Positions 44,150-55,650 of a DNA stretch of 64,000 nt are shown in pieces. The translations under genes were made by a program, and so were the position numbers. This DNA comes from Papaver somniferum. Its lineage: Eukaryota; Streptophyta; Magnoliopsida; Ranunculales; Papaveraceae. Numbering within the stretch: position 1 is the stretch's first letter; every line of letters begins with the position of its first letter. The stretch covers positions 176,709,690 to 176,773,689 of the forward strand of contig NC_039362.1 in the NCBI RefSeq assembly GCF_003573695.1, in the 5' to 3' direction. Under the pieces are notes generated by a model. The model did no database searches. It was given only the letters and a program-made list of their open reading frames with translations, and was not told the DNA's origin.

Positions 44150-44600
44150 AGCTGCCTCGAAAAGACGCGTCACAGGAAAATAATCTTTCTCCAACACCTT
44201 ATATGTGTAAAGACGCATCACAGGAAAATGGTGAAATGGAATTGCAATCCTTGAACTACATCTCTGGATGCAACACTGTAAGGGAGGTTTTGACAAAAGA
44301 TTTTCATCCCCTCAAAAAGAGTCATTCCTGGTGTACACGCTAACTTGCTTAGTTCTCTAAAACCAAGTGAGTCTCAAAATGTAAGTTAGTATTACAGGTA
44401 TTTGTTCAGAGGTTTGAAGTCCTTTTTCAGCCAGATATTCTTCTTATGTTGTGTTCGGGCAAGGAAATAAGCTGCGTTGTTGGTGCAGATGGAACAACTG
44501 ATGCATAAGCAAAATTCAAGTGCACCTCAGACAGTTTTATGGACGTAAATTTTCCAGCAGTCAAGCTTGTAGTGTTCCCGTAGGAAGTGGGCGAAAGTAA
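44150..44600 (+). repeat. PPR-downstream module, copy 2
   Basis: It matches 35236-35950 without the 283-bp mini-element. The first 30 bp (AAAGACGCGTCACAGGAAAAT) are repeated again at about 44209. No intact frame is present and no PPR gene stands upstream. Confidence 0.8.
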
Positions 44601-44638
44601 GAGTATAGGCCCAAAGTGGTCAACAATGTGTATATAAG

Positions 44639-44784
44639 CACTGACGGACACATCACTGGGCTAAAGGGGCTATAGCCCGGGGGAGATTGATATAAATTTT
44701 ATTTTTAGGGTGAGTAATCTGTATGTTATGAGAATCCAGCCCATTCATTAGCCCTACCTTATAAATGATTTTGGGTCCGCCCTG
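44639..44784. mobile_element. hAT-type mini-element, 146 bp
   Basis: TATATAAG at 44631-44638 and 44785-44792 is an 8-bp target duplication. The ends CACTGACGGACACA and, inverted, CAGGGCGGACCCA are imperfect inverted repeats of the common CAGNGGCGGA type. It has no coding capacity. Confidence 0.75.
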
Positions 44785-44792
44785 TATATAAG

Positions 44793-45231
44793 TCCAGTTT
44801 TGTTTGATGGGAGGTCCAAACCATGCAATCAGGATTGATAAAGGGATACCAATATTTGATAGAGTATGCCCGTTTTGGAAATCCAGTGGTTAAAATTATT
44901 TTATTATATATGGTATCTCCTTTTATCAACTTAGATTCCCACTCAACTTGAAACATCCAAAATGTTCTTTGATTAGCAATCAAAATTAATCCGATAAAAT
45001 CAACATTTACTTTATCATTATTTCGCTATTGTCCTGTTACCCATAATATTCTAGTAATTCTTTCACTAAAACCTGTTCCTTAAAATTATTCAAGTGACCA
45101 AAGTCGACTCTGGTGTCAAAATTTGGACAGTGACCTAGAAATCAATGATTTGATGTTAAAGTTGTTTAATAACCCAAAAGTTCATGAATGCTGATGGGTA
45201 TTAGTTTATCAGCAATTCTACACATATTGCG
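44793..45231. other. Intergenic stretch, no supported gene
   Basis: It is AT-rich, with no repeat structure or coding region that I can see. Confidence 0.35.
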
Positions 45232-48200
45232 GGGAATATTATCTTTGAACCCCTAGTATGAGACCCCTTGAAAAATATTCTTTCCAACTTAATACATTAC
45301 TAAAATATCCTCTTTTATATAGTGTATATACAAAACCACTACCACTACACTATTCAAAAAAAAAAAAAACACTCTACTGCCCACCATTACTGTCCACCAC
45401 CGCCACCAACCACCACCACTGTCCACCGCCGCCGCCGTCCACCAACCGCCACCGCCATCCACCACCGCCTCCGCCAACCATCACCACTGTCCACCGTCGC
45501 CAACCACCACCACTTTCCACCACCGCCGCCAACCACCACCACTTTTCGCCGCCACCATCACCACTAACCACCACCACCAATGTCCACCACAGCCAACCGC
45601 CGCCAACCACCACCACTTTCCGCCGCCAATCACCACCACCACCAATTATCGCCGCCGCCAACTACCACCGACAACCCCCACCACCCACCACCGCTGCCAA
45701 TCACCACCAGCAACCACCAATTCCACCACCATCATGTGGAGTCAACTTGCTGAAGTTGTTTCCAAAAGTGGAGGCAACTAGCTCAAGCTGTCTCCAATAA
45801 ATAGTGTGTAGGAACAAGTTGAAAAATAAAAAATGGAGCCAACTAGCTCAAGTTGTCTCCGAATCTGAGACAACTAGCTCAACTTGTATTCAAAACTGAA
45901 AGCAACTAGTACAAAGTTGTCTTTGAATCTCGAGCCAACTAGCTCGAGTGGGTTTCCATATTTGAAAGCAACTTGTTCAAGTTGTCTACAAATATAAAAG
46001 CAACTAGTTCAAGTTACCTTCAAATATGGAATCAACTAGCTCAAGTTGCCTTCAAATATGGAGGAAACTATCTCAAGTTGCCTCCAATCTGGAATCAAGT
46101 TGTCCCCAAAATCTAGCTCAACAAACCTACAATATCATCTTCTCAGCCTGTTAACATCAACCTCACGAATGCAAGGCCATCAACCACATCTCCTAACTGC
46201 AGTTGCACTATAACCTCAACAAACCCATCAGTAGCAAGCATTCCATCATTGCACCAAAGATTCATCACTATAATAACCTGCAATATCATCTCAGCTCTAC
46301 CATAACCACCATCTTAGCAGTATCATCACTATAATCACCTGCAATATCATCTCCCATTCTATGCAATTTCATCCTTATATGCAATTCATTCCTAAGCATA
46401 CATCTAGCATTTACATATCCTCAACCAATTGACCATTGCCTTTCAGTTACTACCAGCAACCACAACATCCCCAAATCCATACTGCAACACAAGATACAAC
46501 ATAGACAACCAAACAAACCCATGGCACTCCGCTGCAACATTCCGTTTGACCACCACCACAGTTTACATTATCACATGCGTCATCGATAACACCATAGTTT
46601 ATACAATGACCTGGACACTACATCGCCAGTTTCAGTTCAAGATTAATTTCAGTCTCATCAGCTCTTGTAAAGCAACAACACCTCCTACTACAGCAACATC
46701 AATCACCAGCTTCATACAACACCACATGACACAACTTATATAGCTCAGCTACTTCCATGTCTCATCGCTGACTCCACTTTGCAGCTTCATTAGTAACCAC
46801 CAAAACCAACATCTAAACTCATTTCAGTCCACTCTTCTGTTGCAATCTTGTAGCTTCATAACGAACCCATTGAATCACCTACAGAACTAGCTCTCAGCAC
46901 CATTCTTACCCTGTAATCATTCATACAGGAAGTAACGATCACACCATGTAATCATTCATGTCAAAAATACCCATCACTAGCATGAATAAGTAACAACAAA
47001 ACCATCTTAACTCTTACCCCGATTTCTTCATTTCATACTCAGTTTCTTACGTTCTCAAACCATCACTTATGCAACTCAGACAGCAAGGTCTCCATTTTTC
47101 ACAATTTGAACCCTCTCAAAATTCATACTGCAATTCTGCCCATCTCTATCTCAAATTCGATCAGACCCATCCTAAATTCATAACCACCATACCAAGTTGT
47201 TGCAATCAACAGCTCCAATTCATTTTTCACCGATTGGAAGCTCCAAAATCAACCACAACTCATTAAAGTACAAACCCAATACTTTTTAAAACTGCAGTCG
47301 ACCAATACTTTTTCTTCACCTGAGATTTTCATTCAAACAAACTTCAAAACGGAAACCATAGATTTAGTTCTCCAATTTCATCTTCTTTGTTTTGTACACA
47401 ACCCCAAACCCATCTCAACAACTACAGCTTCATCCGAATAATCAAGAACATCTCCATCACAATCCATCTCCTAAATCTCCAGAAAACAATCACCAAGTTC
47501 CTCACCAACACTGTGAATACAGCTCTGCATCCTTAGACCCAGCTCATCTCTCATCCCTGACATTGAGATAACCATCAATTCCTCCATAAATCACCAACAA
47601 CTTCTTCTTATTCGTTACTACAACTTGAAACACAACAACAACCCAACAATTCATTTCACCAACATCATTTCCTTGTTCACTTCACTAAAAACCAATACTC
47701 ATCCCTGCAACTCACCTTAACTACCAATTCTAAAAAAAAAACTCAAATCCTCCATCATCCCAACTCCCTGTAATTCAAGAAATACCTAATATATATCTAT
47801 AGCTTTAATCCATACTCATTACATCCATCACATATCTTAGCTTATTAAAAATCTCATAACTCATCAATTTTACACAACGTAGTTCCAAAATACTAAAGCT
47901 AAGCAACATAAAGACTTACCCAATATTTGCTTTTTTTCACACAATCAATGGAGATCGATTTCTTCTTTATTTTGAGTTGATTCAGCAACTCACCTAAGGA
48001 CTATCAACAATCCTCCAATTCAAATCAACCAACATCAAATAAAATACATCCCAAGATCCTCTTTTCCCTTACTCGAGCTCAAATTCTCAATCATGGTCTT
48101 CAAATCAAGCAAACCAATCCTTTACTTTCTTATTATCCATCCCTACTTGAGTACCTAATAAACTTTGAAAACCCTAATTCACTGATTCATTCTTGATAAT

Positions 48201-48739
48201 GGAGAATCAGTTGCTACCTCTTTTCTCTTGTTCGTAACACAAAATACCCATGATTCTTTGCTTGATTTCACCTCCAATTTCACTCGAAATCTTCATTCGA
48301 TTCTAGAAGTTATAACTGTAATTTCCTCTAATTTCTCTTTTCTCAATTAACACCGAACCCTAACCAATTTATCTCTACAATCTCCTTAACACCAATCTTG
48401 ATTCGATTATGTTGTTTAACATCCATGATTCACAGATCATTCGATTAAAGGAATGAAAGAACAGAAGGAAAAAATAAGACGAAAGAAGATAATTGAACTG
48501 GTTGTTCTCTTCGAAATGGTTTTGTGCTGGTGGCGGCAATGGAGATGATGGTGGTGGAATTTTGTTCGATCGAAGAGACGGAGTTTTGAGATCTGAAATG
48601 GAAACCAAAATAAACTTAATCTGGTTTAATGGGTAAAACTGAAATAAAAATATTTTTTTATTTACTTATGGAAAATTAGGGGTATTTCAAGGTAGTTGTG
48701 CTAAGCCCATGGATAGCAGGGGCATATATAATATTTCCA
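45232..48739 (-). mobile_element. MULE-like element 2, 3.5 kb, inverted relative to element 1
   Basis: The start GGGAATATTATCTTTGAACC and the inverted right end TGGAAATATTATATATGCCC match the termini of the element at 20683-23937. The order of its parts is the mirror image: (CCACCACCGCC)n at 45375-45735, then CAACTAGCTCAAGTTG tandem units, then CATC/CACC-rich DNA ending near CCATGGATAGCAGGGGCATA. I could not find a convincing target duplication. It contains no transposase and no intact gene. Confidence 0.78.
45375..45735. repeat. CCACCACCGCCAACCACCACC minisatellite
   Basis: Irregular proline-codon-like repeats fill this zone. The 180-codon open frame here (PPPPSTNRHRHPPPPPP) is a by-product of the repeat and should not be called a gene. 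Confidence 0.9.
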
Positions 48740-49740
48740 CTTTATATAAGGTATATATCGTGCACTCGCACAGAAAATGGGCCCCACCACAAGGAAAAAT
48801 ATGGGAACCGGTTTTGGGCCCACAGCGTGCGTCTGTACAGTATAGAAACTGTTTTTCTCGACGGTACGTTAAACTTTTTTGTTAGTTTACCGTGAGCGTG
48901 GGGTGTACTAAAATCCAAAAAACTGTTGTCTCATAATTTTGATACGTTACGGCACGGGCTTTATGATGTTGTCATCGTGGAATATAACTTTCTAAATGTG
49001 TTTGTGGGTTTTTCCCAATGAAAAAAAAAATATTTTTTAAAGTTTAATGTCCCTTGCTACACATTCAATAAAGAAAATCTACTTATCACTTAATGTGAAA
49101 GAATAAGTTGATTTGGTTAGTCTCGTACAATCTGGCCATTTTCATAAAATAAAAATTTGTATCAAACTCAAACAACAATAAATTTGAATTCAGTGTTTTT
49201 TGTAATATGTTTTTTAAGTTCTCCTATTTATAATCTGAGAGGACCAACACCACTTTCACAATCAACAGTTGAAAATTGAAATTAAAACTGATAGGAAGGA
49301 TGATAAGGATCCGATGATATAGTTAGAATGACATTATCATGACATGGTGACGCCATTTTTTCTAAAAAATGCAAATACCAATGAATTTGAAACTAATTTT
49401 TTGGTGACATATTTCTCTTATAAATCTCTATATTCCTACCAAAAATAAGAGTATTCCGAAATACGAAGCTTCACCATCCACAAATTTTAGTTTCAACTGT
49501 TGATATTCAAAGAAATGATAGACGGTGATCTCATACATTTCGAAATACGATGATTTTTGGTTGGAGTGTAGAGTTTTATATAAAGAACATGTCACCAAAA
49601 AATTAACTTTAAATTCATTCCTGGTTGAGTTTGATAAATAAAAATAATGCCAAAATATCAAGATAATGTTATTCTATGCGTGTCAAGACATTTGAGCTTT
49701 AGACTTTAGTACTTGGATACAATTTTTCCTGCCAATGGAC
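48740..49740. other. Intergenic DNA with an inverted-repeat candidate
   Basis: ATGAATTTGAAACTAATTTT at 49380 and its near complement AAAATTAACTTTAAATTCAT at 49598 could be the arms of a small element of about 240 bp (TTTTTTGGTGACAT inside). I found no target duplication. No coding region is seen. Confidence 0.4.
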
Positions 49741-49744
49741 ATTT

Positions 49745-50606
49745 CTTTTTGATTTTTGTTAAAGAGAGAGCAAAATGCGTTTCGAGGAGCGCAAAAATCG
49801 TGATCGACTCAGTGACTAGAACCTATTCGATCTAATTTTCAAACTCGGACCAGACTGCCCTTACTCTAGATACAAAATTGTAAACCTAACATCTCCACCA
49901 CAGCGCCACTGATGATGATCGGGAAAACAAAAGTTCGCCATTATCTTCACTTCCTTGAACAAAATGATTTATCGGTAGTCGAATATCATAGTCCTTTATT
50001 ATTAAGATCAAAAATCCTAAAACTGAAGTTTAATCGGTCACAAACCCAAATCTCAAAGGTCTCAAAGTTTTCACCAGTAATAGAAACTTTTTGGTTTAGA
50101 TCAAAAATCACAAAATAAAAAGACGATGTATGAATGGTTCTGGGTTTTCTTACATTAATCTTACGTATCTATGATAACACCATTAATAATAAGTTTAAAT
50201 CTATTTTTATTACCGAAGGTATGAATATGTTTCATTAGTCGTATGAATACAACGCGTTAATAGCCTAAAAGTGATGGGATTCATTAATGAAACCCTAAAC
50301 CTTAGTGCGACCAACATAAAGGGAAGGTGATGGTTAAGAACCTAAAGAAAGAATTATTTGTGATTTATTTCTCGAAGTTTCTTTTTTGTACTTGATTTTG
50401 ATTGTTGGTTTGGATGATCGATGATGATGACAGCGGCGGTGGCGGTTACACGGTATTTGTTTTAGAAATCGGTAACACAAGCATGAAGAGGGTAGTCTGG
50501 TCCAAACTGCAACAAAAAATTGAATTGGTCCGAATATGCGAGTCGACTACGATTTTTGCTTTTCTTGGATCCGTTTTTGTTCTTTCCTTTAACAAAAATC
50601 TTCTTT
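49745..50606. mobile_element. Element with terminal inverted repeats of about 180 bp
   Basis: GATTTTTGTTAAAGAGAGAG at 49751 pairs with the inverse of CTTTAACAAAAATC ending at 50600. The similarity continues inward through GCAAAAATCGTNNTCGACTC and TCGGACCA to GATGATGATCG, in total about 180 bp on each side. Such long TIRs point to a MULE. A 34-bp direct repeat (GAGCTTTAGACTTNAGTACT) lies outside both ends. There is no transposase. Confidence 0.7.
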
Positions 50607-50694
50607 TTTATGAGCTTTAGACTTCAGTACTTTGATACAATTAACTAATAATTGGAAACCTAACAAACTAAGCTCCAAGCAGCGTATTACTACA

Positions 50695-50930
50695 TAAGTT
50701 GAACAGGTTCTCGTACCAGCCTACCAGCGAGCCTCATGAGGAACAAAGTCGAGGAGCCGAAGCGGATAGTGTGACTAATGTCTTCGCAAGGGGGCAAACT
50801 AACTCTACCGTCCATGTTAAACTCTGTAATATTGCGCCATCTGGGACCCGAACCTGGGACCTTCTGGAGCACATGAAACCTCTGTGGAGGGCACGAAACC
50901 AGCTGATCTACAAGCCGGTTTTTAAAAAGA
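50695..50930 (-). mobile_element. tRNA-derived SINE candidate
   Basis: On the minus strand the head reads GGCTTGTAGATCAGCTGGTT, with an A-box-like TAGATCAGCTGG. About 50 bases later comes CCAGGTTCGGGTCCC, a good RNA polymerase III B box (GGTTCGGGTCC). A non-coding body of about 150 bp follows, ending near 50695. Target duplications were not found, so the ends are approximate. Confidence 0.65.
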
Positions 50931-50999
50931 TTACTTAAATATCAAATTTTTGTGTAAACAAAACTAGTCATAAAAACCCAAGGTGACCATACTTGTGGT

Positions 51000-51560
51000 G
51001 CAAAAACCCCACTCAAATGTTGGGATCCATTAAAACTCCATCGTAAAAAAATTTGATACAAAAACCCCAAATTTTTAAAAATTGGTACAAAAACCCCAAA
51101 TTTTAATATTGGTTTTATCAAATTTTATTTTGGTTTCATCAAATTTTATGATGAAACCAATATTGAAATTTGGGGTTTTTGTGTTACTTTTGTTTTTTTG
51201 GAGTTTTTATGTTACTTTTGTTTTCATGAATTTTTTGTGGATGGACAGTGACACCTTTGAGGTTATAACTCGCGGACCGTTGTGTAAATAATAATACAAC
51301 GTCACTTATGTACTCTCTCCTGGCCTTTCGGTTCCTACTTGTTCGATCCTTTTTCAGTTTAGTCACCCACCTTTATGCTCCCTCGACTTATACTCTCCCA
51401 TCGTCCCAAACTCCCAAAGTGCTTTTCCTTTGGTCAAAAAGCAAAAAGATAAATAATATAAAAAGGTTTTACCTATTTGCCACCTACATTTTTCCTGTTT
51501 GCCACCTTCATTAATTGCTACCTTCATTTATCATATTTTCCACCTATATAGATTTTTATA
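51000..51560. repeat. A/T-rich foldback zone
   Basis: AAAAACCCCAAATTT occurs several times at 51060-51105, and its complement AAATTTGGGGTTTTT is at about 51167. TAATATTGGTTTTATCAAATT pairs with GATGAAACCAATATTG. It is a small foldback element or low-complexity sequence. No gene is seen. Confidence 0.55.
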
Positions 51561-51570
51561 TATCCTAAAC

Positions 51571-52859
51571 AATCCTGTTAAAGGGACGACATGATCCATT
51601 AGAGGGGCGACAACCTAATAAGACAAAAAGGGTCATTACATGGTTATTCATGCCACCCCTTATCAAAAAAATATGGAAATGACCAATTAACCCTTATTAT
51701 TAATAATCAAGATTAGTGATGATAATCAAGATTAGTGTTGTAATCAAGATTAGTGTTGATAATTAATTTTCACTTATAATAACTCTAAAATCAGATTTTT
51801 AGAGTTGAAAAAAAAAGTTGTGAGGAGAAGAAAAAAGACATTTTTGTGAAACCCTAGATTTTGATTCACTCAACCAAAATGAGTGATTCCAGTGACAAAT
51901 TTGAGATGGGTGAATCTCTAAATTAGTTCCCATTAGCTTTTTGTCGCTCAAAATTATCTAAAGTACGTAAAAAAATCGAAACTGTTAAAATTTCAGAAGA
52001 ACTTACGGTTGCAATTTAGCTCGTTACCAACCGTAACTCTCAGTTACGGTTCCAAAAGTATCGAATACCAACCGTAACTGGTTCAATTTGGGGAAAACCC
52101 AATCGTAATACCAGTTACGGTTGGTAGAATGACAACATATAGCAACCGTAACAAATTTCGATTGGTAACTAATGAATCGAGATCAACCGTAATTAACCTA
52201 CGGTTGGTAAGGTTATTTGAGTTATAAGTCGTAACTCAAATACGGTTGGTAACAGTGATGCAATTACAAACCACACGTAAAAAGAAAATGAAACATCCGG
52301 ACAACTTACGGTTCGTAACTGAAGTAACGAGACCAACCGTAAGTAATTTACGGTTGGAAAAAAAATTTCTAACTGAATATTTATCTCAAAATCAAGAACT
52401 TACGGTTGGTATTTGAGTTAAATGAACCGTAACATCAACCAAATCTATAGTTACGGTTCCAATTGGAGTTATTACCAGCCGTAACTCACATGCAACACAA
52501 AAATTTCAATTTCAATTTTGATCCAAAACCCTAATTTTTGATACAAAACTAACTTAAATCAAACACAATAAACAAAACCCTTATTGGGTCTTTTGGAAAT
52601 ATAGTTTTCACTCAACGATTATCAATTTTTCAAATCGCTGATTAATCGAGAACGATGAAAATTTCAATTTTAATGGAGGAGGAGAAGAGAAGAGAAGATG
52701 AAAAAAATCAAAAAAACTGTTTTGATTTTTCTGATTCCATTAGGTTAAAAATAGGAGTAGGGTAATCTGGTCAATTGACACCCCCTAACCAATAAGAGGG
52801 ACATTGCTATCACCCTTGACGCCCCTCCAATGAAACATGCCGCCCCTTTAACAGGATGG
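51571..52859. mobile_element. MULE-type element with a TTACGGTT/AACCGTAA array
   Basis: ATCCTAAAC (51562-51570) and ATCCTAAAT (52860-52868) form a 9-bp target duplication with one change. The ends AATCCTGTTAAAGGGACG and, inverted, ATCCTGTTAAAGGGGCG are terminal inverted repeats that continue to GAGGGGCG. Between 51990 and 52500 the 8-mer TTACGGTT or its complement occurs about fifteen times, mostly as CAACCGTAAC or GTTACGGTTGG. There is no coding capacity. Confidence 0.85.
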
Positions 52860-52868
52860 ATCCTAAAT

Positions 52869-53325
52869 ACTACTCATTGACTTTTGTTTTACACCTAAAA
52901 ATAAAATAACAATTTTTATAAAAAGAACCCTAAGTTACTCTCATTGGCATCTTCTTCTGCTCCGTATCTCCCACTGGTCATCACCTCCCTTGTATTTCGT
53001 TTAATATTTTTTATCTAATTTTTGATTTTATATCAAAAAATGTCTCCAAGAAAAAGTAGAGAATGTTCAAACAAACCCGAAATCAAAATGAGGTGAAACT
53101 GAATGTAATATAATTTTTGATTGCATGATTGCATTAAAAATCATGTTTAAGTTTGATTCTTTTAATACTTGTGATAAAGAACTAGTCGTCCAGTGAGGGT
53201 CGACTTGAAATGTTTACGGCTTTTTCCTCCTTTGAGTTATTGCTTTGGACGGAGAAGTATGGTATTGCTTAGGATAGGGAAGTTTGAAGCAGGAAGTAAA
53301 CCATGCGGTGATAGTAAAGCGATTA
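52869..53325. other. Intergenic stretch, no supported gene
   Basis: No repeat structure or coding region is seen, apart from the TTA target site at 53323-53325. Confidence 0.35.
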
Positions 53326-54505
53326 GAGCTTCTCCAATGGATCGTGCGTGAAGAAAAAGTCTTCATCCACGTAGGATCCACTACCAATTCCACTAAATTC
53401 TTTCTCCAATCCTAACCTCTTCAACTAATTTGTATATGACATGGCATGTTTTTGGGTAGACATCCTCTTCCTCAACCTCTTGTTTCAGAGGTTCACCTAG
53501 AGGATTTGTTGACATCCTAGTCAGCTTTTTCAAAATTAAAATTAGATTTAATTCAATAATTTTTAACCTAAAAATAAATATCGCTTTAACCTTTCTCTTT
53601 CCTTTTTAGAGCAAAAACACTTTATTCCTTCTTTTGATCCATAGTCATCGTCGTACCATCTCGTTATTGTTGTAAATCAATCATACGTCGGAGCAGTACA
53701 CCACTTTTGTATCCGGTAATACTTCTCTAATATGTATCGGGTAATACTTCTCTAATATCAAAATGACTCTTCTCTTATAGATGAATCTCCAAAAGTATAT
53801 TTATAAAAAGGTCATAGTCCATAGAAACTCCGGCACAGATGTAGTCCACATTACCATGATAAAAATAATACGGTCATATTAAAGACGTCGTAATAAATAG
53901 TCTTCTACTTATTTTTGAGCTGCAATTATATGGATGTGCACTTGGTGTCAATCAAAGCTGTATTGAGGAAAGGAATGTTTGAAGTGAACGTTGAGCCTTA
54001 AGCTACATAATAACCTACAAAGAATATAATAGCTATGAAGAATTTGAAAAATAACATGAATCTAGTACCATTGGAATTTCCATGAGCATGGAGCAATCTT
54101 GGGAGTTGGCATGATGAGATTCAAAGCGAAGATAAAGATAAATTCTACTTATGAAACATGGCCAATAATTGTACGTCCCAGGGCCTTTTGGTTCGTTCAT
54201 GGATTTTACAGAAACTTTGCAAATAAAATATACGTTTCTTCCATGTTCACCAATTTCAGTCCTCCAAAATACAAGTTTAATGGAGTTCTCAGCGGCAGAC
54301 AATTGTTATTGTTTCGGTTTCTGAAATATTTTATTAAATTCGAAAATATGAGACACCTAGGAAGTGAGTAGGAAAAAATGTCTGACGGTTGGAGAAGATT
54401 ATTTTTTCTCCCTTGTAATTAGGAAAATCCGTTTTCAGAAAAGATAAAGGATGTCTTCCCATTATGCCATATGGGAAGCTGACCACATTACCATTGGAGA
54501 AGCTC
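53326..54505. mobile_element. PIF/Harbinger-type element, 1.18 kb
   Basis: GAGCTTCTCCAATGG at 53326-53340 and its exact complement ending at 54505 are 15-bp perfect terminal inverted repeats. TTA at 53323-53325 and 54506-54508 is the 3-bp target duplication typical of PIF/Harbinger. The interior has a 90-codon frame (54099-54371) with no recognisable motif and no transposase, so it is non-autonomous. Confidence 0.9.
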
Positions 54506-54576
54506 TTAGTTTTGGAATCTTTTGTTTTGTATTGCTTTCACAATGATCGCACTAATTAAAACGCAAAACTACTTAG

Positions 54577-54630
54577 GTGGTGGTGGCCAACCTCATCTTT
54601 TCCTTCCAAGACGAGGTTGGCCACCACCAC
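54577..54630. repeat. Short hairpin, 23-bp arms
   Basis: GTGGTGGTGGCCAACCTC at 54577 and its complement ending at 54630 pair over 23 bp with one mismatch, around an 8-base loop (TTCCTTCC-like). The loop and part of the right arm (GCCAACCTCGTCTTTTCC) are repeated directly at 54633-54657. It could be a small RNA precursor or a replication-slippage product. Confidence 0.75.
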
Positions 54631-54659
54631 TTGCCAACCTCGTCTTTTCCTTCCAAGAG

Positions 54660-55225
54660 TTGATTAATCAACTGTATTAATCATCTATTACTCTGGTTCA
54701 ACATATATAACGGTGTACTGATTAAAAGGAATTCTAGCCTGGGATTTCTTAATGGGTTTAATAAAAACTGGGATTGATGGAGATTAGAGAAGTAGACAAA
54801 TTAGGGAAGTGATAATTATAGTCAAATTTAATTTAACTTTTGTAGATGGTAAATAGGATAAAATAGAATTGAAATGCAGAACACTTTAGAAATTTTGATA
54901 AGAGTGGTAATTAGGGAAAATGTGGGTGGCAAATAGGTGGAACCTATAAAAATAACCCAACCTCTCAAACTTAATACTCCAGTGATACACGTTACCGCCA
55001 CATATCAATTAATGGATAGAAGAACCCAACAACTTCCCACTGATAAAGTTTAAATAGCTCAAACAATTACATAGGCTCCATTTATCCTTTAACAAAAAAA
55101 AGATAAGTATCTATAAAATTGGCTCCTTAATTCAAAAAACTTACATGGAAAAAAGAAACAACAAGCCAAAACTGTGTATTTGCTTAATGTAGAGATTTGC
55201 AAAGAAGTTTTCCCTTGAATCAAAA
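54660..55225. other. Intergenic stretch, no supported gene
   Basis: It is AT-rich, with no structure that I recognise. Confidence 0.35.
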
Positions 55226-55600
55226 GTGTATTCCCCTACTTATAGGGGCAAAGAAGTTTGGAAACGCGTCCCAGTTAGCATTTACTGGAATATTTGGATA
55301 GAAAGAAATGAGAGATGCTTTAAGGACAAAAAGAGATCAGATGATTCTATCATTGTAGAGGCGAAGGTTAGCTCTTTTCATTGGACTGCTGCTATTTCTC
55401 ATTTCTCTTCCATCAATCTTCACGATCTTATTTCCAACTGGAAGTTGGTATTGTTTGAATCTCCTTAGTTTTTTGTTTGAATCTCCTTAGTTTTGTCGTT
55501 TCCCTTTCCGTGGGTGTTTCGTTGATTTACAGTATTTTATTTTTTTTTCCTGCTTGATGGCTGTGGCTGTTCTGCTTTTGCAGATTTGTACTTAGCACTC

Positions 55601-55633
<33 letters not shown>

Positions 55634-55650
55634 CTTTTTATCAATAAAAA
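55226..55650 (+). mobile_element. LINE 3' fragment
   Basis: The frame reads PVSIYWNIWIERNERCFKDK and EAKVSSFHWTAAISHF, matching the C-terminal tail of plant L1-type LINE ORF2 (W.IW.ERN.R.F.DK). It is followed by a 3' untranslated region, a (TA)n run near 55608-55632 and an A-rich end. The copy is strongly 5'-truncated, as LINE insertions usually are. Confidence 0.8.

Noticed and set aside
45221..48750. An 11-bp target duplication for MULE-like element 2
   Set aside because: CACATATTGCG and CTTTATATAAG agree at too few positions to call it.
54099..54371. 90-codon frame inside the Harbinger-type element as a transposase
   Set aside because: No DDE or Myb-like motif is visible and the length is far too short. 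It is kept only as part of the element.
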